Below are positions 38,384 to 50,800 of a DNA stretch of 64,000 nucleotides, in pieces. The first letter of the stretch is position 1. Every line of letters starts with the position of its first letter. A model generated the notes under the pieces. It saw nothing but the letters and a program-made list of their open reading frames with translations. It had not been told where the DNA came from and did no database searches. The position numbers were made by a program, and so were the translations under genes. Source of the stretch: Linanthus parryae (taxonomy: Eukaryota; Streptophyta; Magnoliopsida; Ericales; Polemoniaceae); assembly GCA_023055425.1 (NCBI GenBank), contig JALGPY010000002.1:141357927-141421926 (forward strand). Reading direction: 5' to 3'.

Positions 38384-38887
38384 TTTTTAAATTAATTTAT
38401 TAGTTATATTCATTAATGTGTTTTGTTCCCTCAAAGTTAATGAGTCTTGCAGTTACTAAGTAACTCTCGGTTGCTTTTTGACTATACTCACAAGAACAAT
38501 CTTAACTAGACATAAATTAAGGTCAAAAGGGGATCTTAGATTTTCTTAGATTGCAGTATAGGGGTCCAAACGATAATTAATGATGTAACGGTTACATGAA
38601 TTAAAGCCAACCACTATAACGGCCCCATCTCTCTCTTTCCACAACCCTTGGGCCTTGGGGACACGGAAAGATTGTTACCATTGCTTTACCAACACGTGGT
38701 TAATCATTAACCCATGGTAAAATGATTTCACTGTCAGCCCACTTTAGCGCATACAACCGCATAAACATTCCCTAAACAGCTTGCCATGTCACTAATGTGC
38801 GGTTGGTAGTTCATAATGATAGGGTGTCCACTAAAAAAACAAAAAACAAAAAACAAACAAAACAAACAAACAAAAAAATTTGAGAAG
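38384..38887. other. AT-rich intergenic DNA, no gene seen
   Basis: The flank right of the Helitron includes a CAAA-rich simple repeat at about 38835-38876. No coding signal. Confidence 0.6.
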
Positions 38888-38889
38888 TA

Positions 38890-39133
38890 CTAACTCGGTT
38901 CACATGGTTTTTTTATACTTTTTTAACTTTTTCACATGTAACCATGTCTATGTGAAATGGTGATTTTGAATAGTAAAATCAAGCAATTTTCTATTATATT
39001 TTCATAGTGTTGTAGAAAAATTTACTCTATAACATTTTGCATCATTTTGCTAATTAAATCACTGAATTAAAATAATACTATAAATAGTGATAAAAGTTAA
39101 AATATGAAGAAGTTGATGAAACGGAGATAATAG
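38890..39133. mobile_element. Stowaway-like MITE, degenerate copy A
   Basis: It is flanked by TA dinucleotides and has weak terminal repeats (CTAACTCGG / CTATTATCTCCG). Its interior is shared with copies at 39285 and 46510, including GATTTTGAATAGTAAAATC and CATCATTTTGCTA motifs. It is a foldback of about 244 bp. Confidence 0.65.
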
Positions 39134-39284
39134 TACATAATGAGCATTGCGACAGTATTGAACTATCAATAAGTCAAATTTTGTATAATTGGCATGAAAT
39201 GAAATTGTAGTGCTTTCCTCCCATAGTTCTTCCAGGGCATGTTTAATAGATTCCGGTTAAAAACCCCGATTCAATAATTTGATA

Positions 39285-39535
39285 CCACTCTGTCCCAGCT
39301 CTTTCTTTCTAATTTGACTTTTGTCACTATTCACTGGGTCACTTTGACCCGGTGATTTTGAATAGCAAACCGATGTAATTTTTTGATAATGGTGCTGTAG
39401 AGTAAAATGTGCTCTATAATATGGTGAAAAAATTATCAAAAAATCGTATCATTTTGCTATCCAAATCACCCGGTCAAAGTGACTCAGATACGAATCAAAA
39501 AAGTCAGATGGGAAGAAAGAACTGGAACGGAGTAG
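39285..39535. mobile_element. Stowaway-like MITE, copy B
   Basis: A TA duplication at 39283-39284 and 39536-39537 flanks terminal repeats CCACTCTGTCCCAGCTCTTT and, on the opposite strand, CTACTCCGTTCCAGTTCTTT. The whole 251 bp can fold back on itself. There is no coding capacity. It fits Tc1/mariner-derived Stowaway elements. Confidence 0.8.
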
Positions 39536-39537
39536 TA

Positions 39538-41600
39538 CTTCATAACTTACAAAATAAAGACTGTTTAACATGTGTTAAAAAAAAAAAAAAACTAAACTTA
39601 GTTGCATCTGCCAGCATTGATAGGTTTTACCATCAAATTAATCATAAGTTTCTTTATTTGAACTTGCAAGTTGCCCCCATCTAAAATTGCGATTTAAACA
39701 TAAAGTTAGGGTAAATATGATAATTCTCATTGATCTAGGATTATATATTTTTTTTCTAAAATAAGAGATCGGATTAGTCAATTAAAATTAAAATTTGAAT
39801 AATAACTATATGAAACGAATTATTATTTATTTCAAAATTTAATTTGAGCTGTTAATCTCATGTCAAACAAACACTTGGTCCCATGGAGAATCCAAATATT
39901 TAAGAGAACATCTAACCATTACAGTTATACTAGTATGTACAGGAGGATCCTTTGAGGAAGATCCAAGTGTACACCAGGGGTAGAGAATAGGAACACGGGA
40001 AGTGTAAGGTAGTGAGTAGGGAGAGAGCAAGACAATGGTAACTGAGAGAGAGAGAGAGAGACAGTATATGGGCAGAGCTTCCGCGTAGGTATCAGATCAG
40101 ATCCTTGCAATGAATGGTTAACGATCCTATATATAGTGGTGAATGTGACCGTTGTAGTAGGTTAATGCGCACATTAATGGCTGTTTAATTACCTGAACCA
40201 TAACGGCACGTTCGACCGCATATATAGGGGTCGTTACGCACTTCGCCCACGTATACAGCAACCGTTATGAGGTTGACCGGGTTTATGGGACACGTGGCCA
40301 TAAATCTCTCAAAGCAGTTACCAAGGGTCGCGCGCGAGCTTGGTTGTCGCTCGCGCGCGACAGATCTTACTCTAGCCTCCAAACCACTAAGTCCCTACAA
40401 GTCCCGTGTAGAATGATATGCGAGGAGCCCTGTCTCAGATCCCCCATATAGATAAGCATGGGTCATGCTCGTGTAGTACTGGAGCACCACCAGATATGCT
40501 GGATGACTGCCACGTGTAAGCTGACTCGCGCAGCTAGAACACACTATCTACAACTAGCTTTTGTCAAATCATATAATTGAATACCTAAAAGTTTTAATCT
40601 TTTTACGATGCAATTTTTATTTTTTGAGGAAAAATTAAATAAACTGTAATATTGTGATCTAGGAATTTGAAGTTTTTTTTACAAATAATTTGAAGTTTTA
40701 TTAGAACAACAAAACTTCAATAGGGTACTAAGATATTAGGACTGAATAGCGTCGAAGAGCCATGAACGATTATAGCCTATGCATAATATTAGTATTTCAT
40801 GCCAGTCTCATTATTTTGTACTTTAAAAATATTCTGTACTGATTTGCAAAAAAAAAAAAAAAACAATTTAGAAAAAATAGATATTTTGTATCCAATATCT
40901 GGTAACATATTTAGTTCTTTTAAACTTCATATAATACCAAAAAGAAAAAATTTTAGAAAAAAATATAATACCAAAATATAAACACGATGTACACTTCAGA
41001 TCACAAAATAGATTAATGTGCTATCGCTATGGAACCTACGTCTGAAATGTACTAGTTTCATCAGTCACGTGGGAGTGACTCTCGAAAGAATTTATTCAGA
41101 GTTGTTACGTCAGGTAACATTACAACCAAGTTTTACATCAGGAATGTGGTCTCTATAGTTGCGACTGACAAACAATGTGAATGTCAGTATAAATGTATTA
41201 TTGAAGAGAAATTAATATTCAATATATAACTCTAATGTGAAACACTATGTTGGGTTTCATCTGTGTTTTTCTTTTATAACGTCCCTTCTAATCTACACTA
41301 TATTTCTGGTCTTTTCAAAGATGCTAATCACCACAAAATCAATTTTTTTAAAATTAGTTGTTGCAAATATTAAACAAAATATAGTAGGGTGATCGTATTT
41401 GTTTAGTAATGTCTACTGTAAAATTTTTAGGCGACATGTCAATGATAAAATGGCGCTACAACAGTACTAGAGAGATTTCTCAAGGCAGGCACGCCTCTCA
41501 AATGTTTCACTCTGGGACATTTCTCTTTTTAAGTGCCCAAAATCTGAATTTTCTTGAAACTGAAATAGGAAAAACGGAGAGAGAAGGGAAGGACGAGTGT
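39538..41600. other. Intergenic DNA upstream of the ACR4-like gene
   Basis: No gene is supported. The stretch contains an (AG)n tract near 40043-40062, TATATATA motifs near 40128 and 40220, a GC-rich perfect hairpin at 40327-40361, and a CACGTG G-box at 41066-41071. The region 39900-40560 is more GC-rich than its surroundings and may be an old repeat. Confidence 0.5.
40327..40361. repeat. Perfect 13-bp GC-rich hairpin
   Basis: The arms GTCGCGCGCGAGC and GCTCGCGCGCGAC surround a nine-base loop. It stands out in AT-rich DNA. Confidence 0.85.
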
Positions 41601-41618
41601 ATTGGTACATGACATACA

Positions 41619-41626
41619 TATAAAAA
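41619..41626 (+). promoter_or_regulatory. Candidate TATA box of ACR4-like gene
   Basis: TATAAAAA is the best TATA match upstream of the start codon, followed by a GA-rich stretch. A second candidate, TATATA, lies at about 41797-41802. Which one is used cannot be told from sequence. Confidence 0.4.
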
Positions 41627-41961
41627 CAGCGGGTAGTTAGAGAGAGAAACAAAGGAGAAGATTCACATAGAGAGAGAGAGGGTGAAGGAAGGCGTTTTTC
41701 TGTGTTTATATGGAATCGTAGTAGAAGGGGGTGTATCTTCCATTTTTACAAAAGTTTAATTTAGGTATTCTCTAATCTACGAGACAATACAAACCATATA
41801 TAGCTTCCTACTGTGCGATAAATCACGATTACTGAGGATCTCTCTTCTCCATCCCCCGTTCTGGTTCTTCCCCTGTTTCCAAGCGCCTCTCTCTGCTTTC
41901 AGAGATTCAGAGAGATTCTTCTGGGTTTCACACATCGCAGGAATCAACGACAACAACGCTA

Positions 41962-44889
41962 ATGGGTACGCGCCCTTCTCTTTCTTGTCACCGATTTGTG
42001 GCTCCTCCTTGTTTATGGGGTTTCTGGGGTTGTACTCCAAAAAATGCGTGATTTGAAGAACACAGAGGGGGGGGGGTGTCAAATTCGCTGTTTCTTGTGG
42101 GTGTTTCTGTTAATTCGTTGGTGGGTTTTCCTGGGTTGAGCCCATAACTGATTACCCATCAATTTGTTTCAGATGATTTTGTTTCAAACTCACCCTGTTA
42201 TGGTTTTGTTGGGTTTCATTTTCTTTTGTGTGTACACTATTCTATTGGGACTGTTGTACCTCCTTAATCTCTCCTCCCCTCTCTGTCTCCCTCTCTGTAT
42301 GTGTTTCAGTGGCCTGGTAACATGGATCATAACCCCACCACCTATCCCCACAGAGACAGAGTCCTATAAAACCTTTTTTCCTGGTTGTTTTAGCCTTGCT
42401 AATTGGACTTCTAAGTATCTGCTTTATTTTTAGTCTCTCTTTGCTTGTTCATGACTGGTCAGTTTAATTCTTTTATTTTCTTTCAGTAGATTGCTTTTCT
42501 TTTGTCCTTTGTTCTAATCACTTGATTCATACTTAATGTTGTATATTTTTGGATTTGGCCATTAATTCATGCATTTTTAATTTCAGAGGCCAATATGAGC
42601 TTTTCAGAGGACATAAACGATGAGTACCAGAAATTCATCAGAAGAATGAACCCTCCAAGGTATATATGTTCAAAGTATATTTACATTTTCAAAATGCCTA
42701 TCTATGTCTCTATCTTTAAAGGACTTGGTCATCAATGTTTTCACCTCTCTTTGTCAGGGTTGTGATTGATAATGAGTCTTGTAAGAATGCAACTGTTATT
42801 CAGGTACATCTCTTTTTAGTCTTTTTCTCCCTTGTTTGATTTTTGAATGTCTTGATTGGTTTGATCTTTTTCCTCATTTGAACTTGTGGGTATGTCTTCG
42901 ATTAGGTCGATAGTGCCAACGAACATGGCATACTTTTGGAAGTAGTACAAGTGCTTACCGATCTTAATCTTATTGTCACCAAAGCTTATATTTCGTCGGA
43001 TGGAGGATGGTTCATGGATGGTAAGATCAAGAGCCTCTTGTTTCTTACATTTTTAGTTTTTAGTTACAAGAAGTTATGCTAGAGTTATGAAAGTGGTTTT
43101 TTTTTCAGTTTTCAATGTTACGGATCAAAATGGGAACAAGATTACAGATGAAGGGATTCTGGATTACATAAAAAAGGTAAGTCGGAGTTCGTTATAATCC
43201 GTTATTGTTTCATTACATAGTTCCTGATTCCTATTAAATTCTCGAAACTTAATTAATTCCTTATTTTGGGGTTCAGTCACTCGGCCCAGACGCGTGCTTT
43301 ACATCTTCAGTGAGGAGATCAGTAGGGGTTAAGCCCTCAATGGAGCACACATCAATTGAACTAATTGGATGTGACAGGCCAGGACTACTATCCGAAGTGA
43401 GCGCCGTGCTTACCCATCTCAAATGCAATGTCCTCAATGCTGAAGTCTGGACTCACAACACGCGTGCAGCTGCTGTGATGCAAGTTACTGAAGAAGAAAC
43501 CGGTGGTCCAATCACTGACCCTGAGAGGCTCTCTCTTATCAAGCGACTTCTGTGTAACGTGCTCAAGGGAAGCAACAAATTTAGGGAAGCCAAGACTGTG
43601 GTGTCTCATGGAGTCACACATACCGAAAGAAGGCTTCACCAGATGATGTTTGCTGACCGAGACTATGTGAGATTGGATGAGGAGGACTCGGATGAGAAGC
43701 AAAGACCGGATGTGGGTGTGGATAATTGGAATGGGAGAGATTACTCGGTGGTTACGATACGGTGTAAGGATAGACCTAAGCTTTTATTTGATACGGTTTG
43801 TACTTTAACCGATATGCAATATGTGGTCTACCATGGGAATGTCGACGCAGAGGGACCAGAGGCTTATCAGGTATCGTCAAATTACTTCACTAGTTCACTC
43901 ATGAGGAAAACAATAATATTTTTTCTTTTTCTGGTTTGCTTTTCGTGTTCTTACGGTTCTTAATGTAGCGCTTGAAATTTTTGCAGGAGTATTGCATCAA
44001 ACATGTCGATGGCTCGCCTGTAAAATCGGACGCAGAGAGGCAGAGATTGATCCAGTGCCTTGAAGCAGCTATAGAAAGAAGAGTTTCAGAGGTAACACAA
44101 AACAGAAATCAAGATTTTCTTTTGAATCTGTTGTGCTTTCCCAACATTGCATATGCTTTCACTGCCATACTAAAATGTTGAATCTCAATGAGATTGTATT
44201 TTTTTACTCTTGTGTTTGTCAGTGTGTGCCTATTCATTTGTCTGATTATGTTCTGCTAGATATGCTTGTTTTTGTTGTCATACAGAGATTGTTATTTGAC
44301 TGAGGTATAGATGTGTTGTCTTGTTGATGTAGACTAGTAATACTTTATGACTTATGTTGTTGTACAAGAAATATTATACTCCAGATTCATGACCTTCAAT
44401 TTCAAAGCAGAATCTTCAATTCAAACATGGTCATGTTACTTCTGATCTAAAGATGCTCTAGCTGCTGACAGTTTTTTTTATTAAATGTTCAATTTTCTTT
44501 ACATTTTTTATTTTTGTTCAAGTTTTTTCTTTGTTTTGTTCATCCAGGGATTGAAGCTAGAGTTGTGCACTACTGATAGAGTTGGGCTACTATCTGAAAT
44601 CACAAGAATCTTTCGCGAGAACAGTCTTGCTGTCACGAGAGCAGAAGTGTCGACAAGAGGTGGCAAAGCCGTAAATACGTTCTATGTTCGCGACGCATCT
44701 GGGTACCCAGTTGATGGAAAGATCATCGATTCTATCCGTCAAGCGATTGGTCAGACCATACTCCAAGTGAAAGGCAACCCAGATGAGGCTAACCAAACTA
44801 CACAAGAGTCGCCATCAAGGTTTCTATTTGGTGGCCTCTTCAAGTCCAAATCATTCGTGAACTTTGGATTGGTGAAGTCATACTCCTAG
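41962..44889 (+). CDS. ACR4: ACT-domain repeat protein, ACR4-like (448 aa, eight coding exons)
   Basis: Plant ACR proteins carry four ACT domains and are thought to bind small ligands such as amino acids and act in nutrient sensing; no enzymatic domain is present. I joined exons at GT-AG sites: 41962-41965, 42587-42659, 42758-42803, 42906-43020, 43109-43176, 43277-43870, 43987-44091 and 44548-44889, giving 1347 bases in frame. The first exon contributes only ATGG, so the protein starts MEANMSFS. ACT1 lies at about 38-115 ([17 protein letters not shown]), ACT2 at 127-205 ([17 protein letters not shown]), ACT3 at 257-335 ([17 protein letters not shown]) and ACT4 at 338-413 ([16 protein letters not shown]). 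The C-terminus [18 protein letters not shown] is typical of ACR4/ACR5. Length and domain order match the family. There are no disruptions, and the 3' UTR probably ends near 45200-45260. ACR4 versus ACR5 identity is inferred from memory of the family. Confidence 0.93.
41966..42586 (+). other. Leader intron of ACR4-like gene (621 bp)
   Basis: The donor GTACGC follows ATGG and the acceptor TTTCAG precedes AGGCCAATATG. The intron is T-rich and contains other possible acceptors (after 42173 and 42309), so alternative leader splicing is possible. The short frame at 42164-42433 lies in this intron and is not a gene. Confidence 0.75.
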
Positions 44890-45259
44890 GTGTTAGCCGA
44901 TATTCAGAAATATCGGCCATGTACATTGTAGCACACCCTCCAAACGACAACCTTAGTCTTTCAGAAATATTTGCACCGGAGTCATGGAGGCAGCGATGTC
45001 TGTAAATTTATATCCTTACTTGCAGTGCTGATCCAATTGCGTCGTTGGAGCCGTGAAGGGATAGACCAAAAAAGGGGGAAATGATTTCTGGCTGCAAAAC
45101 TAACTACTAGGGCATAATAGCTGTACATATGTAGTATCTAGTTCTTAGTCATGTCCCTTTGTCTCGTTCTAGGTTATTTACTTATTTGTATTAGCTTGGT
45201 AGAGCTTGTTCTTGGTATGTTTGTAGTGGGAAGAAGTTACCAGTCAATTGTAATATCTT

Positions 45260-46507
45260 TTGATTGCTTTGAGAAGTACTATGAAATGATGGCATTTTTA
45301 AATTCAAGAGAGGAACCAGAAAAAAAAAAACAGTTGGAAAAACATCCTTTTCCTACTCCTTTCCCTGAAAATGAGTAGGTGGGTAAAGCTTACCAAACTT
45401 GACCTTCCAACCCAAAGGAGCCAATCTAATGGGGTCATCAAGGTAGCTTTTACAGGCTTAATCATTGAAATTGCCACGATTTGTTAATATTGACACAACT
45501 ATTGGTCCATCTTATAGAGTAAAAATTGATTTTCTGGATGACGATCATTAAGACATTAATGTTCGCAATTCTAATGGAGCCAATTTGATGGGGTCATCAA
45601 GGTAGCATAGCATCTACAAATAGAAATGCCACGGAATGTTCTGAACCGTTCCTCTGTCACGGGTGAATCGTAAATTAGTTTGAACGTGATTGTGTTAGTA
45701 ATACGACAACTACCTGATTACCTTTTAGAGCTAATATTGGATTCTCTTGATCTTTGGCAGTCATGAGTAGGTTTTATGGATATAAGGGTTAGAATTATTG
45801 ATCTTTATAGTGAGATGGAGACACCAATTAGGTCACCCATTTCTCTACTCTTTTCTTATCCAAGGGGGATGAATATGAGTATAGTTGTGGGTTTTCAACT
45901 TACATTTGTAATGCATTATTTAGAAACTTAGTCCTCTTTGTGGACTCCACTTTCCAGAAGTTGACATAGTCCAAATCTTGGACCCTTAAAAAGAAGACTC
46001 ATCCCAATGTGGAAATGGGTTTTGCATTTTATTTACCATTTATTTATACCTATAAATTTGCAGTTCCTAGTTTTCGAGTATAGGTCGAGTAAATTGAAAC
46101 TTAGTACAATATAATGAAAAGATTCGAATCGGTAGACTTGCAGTTATGCAACCCTGTGTATTCTCATATTTAGAACACAAAATCACTTGACAAATTAAAT
46201 ATTTAATTATGATACCTGACCAACTCAATTCTACCCGTAGATGGCGCTGCCCTTTTCTTTTGACCAAATCATAGGTATTATGCAATATGCATGTACTCCA
46301 TTGTTTAATTGGGAAAGGCATTACCATTTAATTGATTTGGAATAGAAATCAATTGTTGGTTGACGTGATAAGAGGCAACTAGGGTGCTCACACGTGGCTC
46401 CTTTATCCATACAAGTTGTTCCACGTCAATTAGATCACATCAACTGAAGACCAGTGTCTTGTTGAAGAAGTAATAATTTCACATTCTCAAACTCATTTCC
46501 AATTAAA
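45260..46507. other. Intergenic DNA downstream of ACR4-like gene
   Basis: No gene is seen. A short imperfect direct repeat containing GGGGTCATCAAGGTAGC occurs near 45431-45452 and 45587-45607. Confidence 0.55.
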
Positions 46508-46509
46508 TA

Positions 46510-46766
46510 CTACTTCTGTTTCTTCTCTATCGCACCGGTTTGACTTTTATCACCATTCACTGGATCACTTTGACCCCGTGATTTGGGTAGCAAAATGAAG
46601 TAATTTTTGATAACTTTTTCATTGTGTTGTAAGTAAAAGTTGCTCTATAACACGGTGACATTTTTTTAAAAAAATTGCATCATTTTGCTATCCAAATCAC
46701 TCGGTCAAAATAATCCAGATACGTGTTAAAAGTCAAATCGGTGTGATAGAGAAGAAACGGTGGTAG
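46510..46766. mobile_element. Stowaway-like MITE, copy C
   Basis: TA dinucleotides at 46508-46509 and 46767-46768 flank terminal repeats CTACTTCTGTTTCTTCTC and, on the opposite strand, CTACCACCGTTTCTTCTC. The interior matches copies A and B, including CATTTTGCTATCCAAATCAC. Confidence 0.78.
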
Positions 46767-46768
46767 TA

Positions 46769-47279
46769 GTATTTCAGATTTCATTTTTAGCTTTAGAAGA
46801 GCCGCCCATCTTTAAGTACTACCAATAAACTTCCAACTCTTGAAGAATGGCAAGGGTAAAGTCATCGTGACATTTTAATTTGTTTGTGCATCTTTCAACA
46901 AGAAAGAGTTGGGAATGACTACTTGCCTCGTAGACATCGTCTTTTGAGGGAATGTTGTAATTTTCACTTTATCATATCATGCAATCCAATGTCTGAAACT
47001 AAATGTTTTAAATTAACGAAATTACAAAGGGCTAACTTCAGTACATGACCCTAGTTACCACCATTATCTCAAGGGATTATCGAACATATCGTTCTAACCA
47101 ACTATGCAATGACCTTGCAAATCTATCCGGGCCAACGAGCCCTTGTCTAGCTTCATCCCCTCCGGGCTGGTACTTGGCGAAATGTTCATGGTTTTTGATC
47201 CTTTCCAAGTCCTTCACATGCCTCAGTATCTTTGAGTTTTTCTTTTGGGCGAGGAGGTAAGAGACCACCACCTGCATAG
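46769..47279. other. Intergenic DNA, no gene seen
   Basis: No supported coding feature on the + strand. The - strand frame that enters here from the right is a run-on of the RNase H remnant. Confidence 0.5.
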
Positions 47280-47594
47280 AAAAGCAAAGATACTCAGGGC
47301 AAAAAGCATACCACATACGACCCGATGTATGAAGAAAAAATGAGAGATCCTTTATTATGTCTGAAGGCACAAAGGAGCGGATTGAAGATGGAAGGTCATG
47401 TAATAATAGATACGGATGAATGAGAAAATCCGCAAAGATCTCATGAATGTGAAAATCAAGAGCATATGCAACCATATTTCATTAATCGTGAGTGCGAGCA
47501 ATTATGGCACCGAAAAGAAGGTCCTAGGCAACAAGAACACTCAGTCAAATCCTCCGTATGGATACTATGGTACCTTACATAGTCTGAATGACCA
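47280..47594 (-). pseudogene. C-terminal part of a LINE-type RNase H domain (split by Copia insertion)
   Basis: On the - strand a frame reads NMVAYALDFHIHEIF and then LPSSIRS, resembling the NxVADALAxxAH end of plant LINE/RNase H-like domains. The segment between it and 47594 has frameshifts. The N-terminal half continues at 52300 after the inserted Copia element. This is a remnant only and makes no functional protein. Confidence 0.5.
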
Positions 47595-47765
47595 TGTTAG
47601 GAGTATAATAGAAGAGAAGGGGTGACAATTGTATATAAAGGAAAGTTGTCTGTTAGAGGTTTGTTAGGTTTGTTAGAGTTCTTTCCTTCTCTACTATATA
47701 TTGTAATGATGTACTGAATTGAGTAAGATTGAATGATCATTTTCTTCATTTCTCTAAAACTAACA
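47595..47765 (+). repeat. 5' LTR of Ale-like element (171 bp)
   Basis: It begins TGTTAGGAGTATAATAG and ends AAAACTAACA. It differs from the 3' LTR at three positions by eye. A TATATAAAGG box lies at about 47632-47641. Confidence 0.93.
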
Positions 47766-47780
47766 TGGTATCAGAGCCAC
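47766..47780 (+). other. Primer-binding site, Ale-like element
   Basis: TGGTATCAGAGCCAC directly after the 5' LTR matches the initiator tRNA-Met 3' end. Confidence 0.92.
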
Positions 47781-47848
47781 TCTACACCTCACGGTGCTTG
47801 TGATTCTTCTTCTTCTTCTTCTTCTTTGTCTACTTCATTGTTGTTTCT

Positions 47849-50800
47849 ATGGATTCTTCATCCTCACCGATGGAATTACCATAAGGTTTGAAGTTTCTTG
47901 TTGCGAACTTGAAGTCGCTAGTCCAAATCAAGTTGGATTCCAACAATAATCTCATCTGTAAAGCACAAATGCTCACTGTTCTTGATGCAAATGATCTCCG
48001 TGAAGCTGTTCTTACACCACCGCCGTCCACGACGGTGCCAGAATCTTTTGGTGTTCCGGTCACAAATCTGGCGTATCAGCCATGGCGTGTTCTTGATCGG
48101 CACCTTCGGTCTTGCCACATTGCTTCAATTTCTGCTGCGGTCCTACCTCTTGTTCTTCACTTAGATTCTGCATTTGCAATTTGGACTGCTTTATCTACTC
48201 GATTTTCTTTAATTTCTCGCTCGCATGTTCATCAGCTAAAGTCACAATTGATGAATCTGTCAAAAGGAAAACAATCTATGGTGTCTTACCTCGATTCTGT
48301 GAAGCATATCGTCGATCAACTTGCTCAGATTAACGAATTTGTTACGGACGAAGATCTAATTCTCTTTGTTCTTCGTGGATTGCCTCGCGAATATGACATA
48401 TTCAAATCCACAATTCGTACACTGTCTACGCCTCTTACGATTCCAAATTTTCATAGCCTTCTCATCTCCGAAGAATTACATGTCTCTTCATCTCCAAATT
48501 CACCATTGAATGTGTCTGCAAACTCTTATGATGAATTAACTGAGGTATTTTCAGCGATGCATATTCATAAGAACCCTAACCCTAACAAATTTGGGCAAAA
48601 TCGCTATGCATCAAATTACCGCTCAAGACCACAGGGCTTTTCCTCGCCACAGTCTCAATCATCGATTCTTGGTAGTCCTCGCCCTTTCTATCCTGATTCT
48701 GCTGGTTCTTCATCACACCAGTTTGGGTACAACAGGTCCAACACCTCAGGGGCGTTCAATTCCTATTCTAGATCGGCTGATTTTACTCTGGTGTGTCAAA
48801 TCTGTAATCGACCTCGCCATTCTGCTCGTGACTGCTGGTATCGTCTTAATCCAACAAAATTTCAGAGCAATCGGCCTCCCAAACAAGCTTACACTGTCTC
48901 TGGACCTTCTTACCCAAGCTTTGGCTATGGCGGATCTGGTTCCGGTAAACCTTGGTGCCTGGATAGTGGAGCTTCTCATCATGTTACTAGTGATTTTGCT
49001 GCCTTTGATCAAGCTGTTCCATACCATGGCTAGGACTCTGTTGCTGTAGGAAATGGTGCAACCATTCCTATTCATCGTACTGGTTCTGGTATAATCCCTT
49101 TACCTAATTCTGCTTTAAAATTATCCTCATTACTGCATTCTCCACAAGTTTCTACCAATCTTTTATCAATTTCTAAGCTTTCTTCTGATAACAATTGTTC
49201 ATTCTTGTTCAATTCTAAGGGATATCGAATCTTGGACAATGCTACTCAGTGGACATTGTACGAGGGCCATTGTAGAGATGGTTTATATCCCATACCTGCA
49301 AACTCAAAGCATGTTTCTCATAATCTCACTTCCATGTCCAACTTTGCTGGTGCTGCTGTTCTGCATCACATCCCTTCTCCATCTCTGTGGCATCTCAGAC
49401 TAGGTCATCCATCATCTCAAAGCTACAACACTATAGCAAAGCTTTGTATATTTCCAGTTTCTTCCTCTCACCATGTTTTTGAAGCTTGTAATGTAGCTAA
49501 GATGCATAGCTACCTTTTCCTAATTCAGTTTCTAATGCTACAAAACTGTTTCAACTTGTGCATTCTGATATATGGGGACCTTCTCCATTGTCTTCTTTTA
49601 AGAACTACATATATTATATCCTCTTTATTGATGATTGCTCTAGGTTCTGTTGGCTATATCCTTTCAAACTAAAGTCAGATGCTTACTCTGCTTTTGTGCA
49701 CTTTAACTCTTTTGTTCAAAATCAGTTCAATACAACTATAAAATGTTTCAGAACTGATAATGGTACTGAGTATCTCAACTCATCCTTTGGATCTTATCTT
49801 CAATCATCTGGCATTGTTCATCAGACTTCATGCCCTCATACACCTGAACAAAATGGAAGAGTGGAAAGGAGACATCAACATATTGTTGAAACTGCTCTCA
49901 CATTGCTTCATCAAGCATCTCTTCCATGTAAGTTCTTGCTTGAAGCTTTGGTCACAGCCAATTATCTTATCAATAGAATGCCTAAGACTATTCTTCTTGA
50001 CAAGTCTTCTTTTCAGTGTTTGTTTCACACCACACCTGACTATTATTCACTCAAGCCATTTGGTTGTCTCTGTTTTCCCTGGATAAGACCTTACAATACT
50101 CACAAACTTCAAATAAGATCCACTAAATGCATCTTTCTGGGTTATTGTACTACTTCTAAAGGTTACAGGTGTCTAGACATTTCAAAAAACAAGGTCTATA
50201 TCAGTAGACATGTCAAGTTTGTTGAACATATCTTTCCATACTCTTCAGAATCATCCTCACCAATTGTTGATCATTCTCCACATCATCCTACAACCAAATC
50301 TCCTTATCCAACACTTTTTAATCCAACACCTGACCCTGTTCCAGTCACACCACCACCATTTGATGATACTACACTACCTGCTCCTCCAACAAACATACCT
50401 GATAATTCACCTTCTTCATCTTCATCTTCTTCTACACCTTCTATACCAGCTCCTGTACCACCTCTACCGGCTAGTCATCCTATGACTACCAGACTCAGAA
50501 GTGGTATAGTAAAGCCTAATCCTAAATATCAGGATCCACTGTGTCCACCACTTTCCTTCTCTCAGAACCAAACACCTTTCTTGAAGCTTCAAAGAGTCCA
50601 GACTGGCTTGCAGCTATGAAACTTGAATATGATGCTTTAATTGCTCAACACACCTCGGATTTGGTTCCTTTACCCTCCCACAGACACCCCATTGGTCATA
50701 AGTGGGTTTACAAAGTCAAAAGGAATGCAGATGGTAGTCTAGCTAGATACAAAGCTAGACTAGTAGCCAAAGGGTTTCATCAAGAATATGGCATTGACTT

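Noticed and set aside
40327..40378. Helitron 3' end at the GC-rich hairpin
   Set aside because: CTAG follows the hairpin but the next base is C instead of T, and no matching 5' end was found.
42164..42433. 89-codon frame in the first intron of the ACR4-like gene
   Set aside because: It lies wholly within a well-supported intron and has no similarity I recognise.
47077..47475. 132-codon - strand frame as an independent gene
   Set aside because: Its start matches an RNase H C-terminus and the remainder has no domain; best explained as a LINE remnant and run-on.
49558..50619. 353-codon frame as a separate functional gene
   Set aside because: It is the integrase segment of the Ale-like polyprotein, cut out by frameshifts on both sides.
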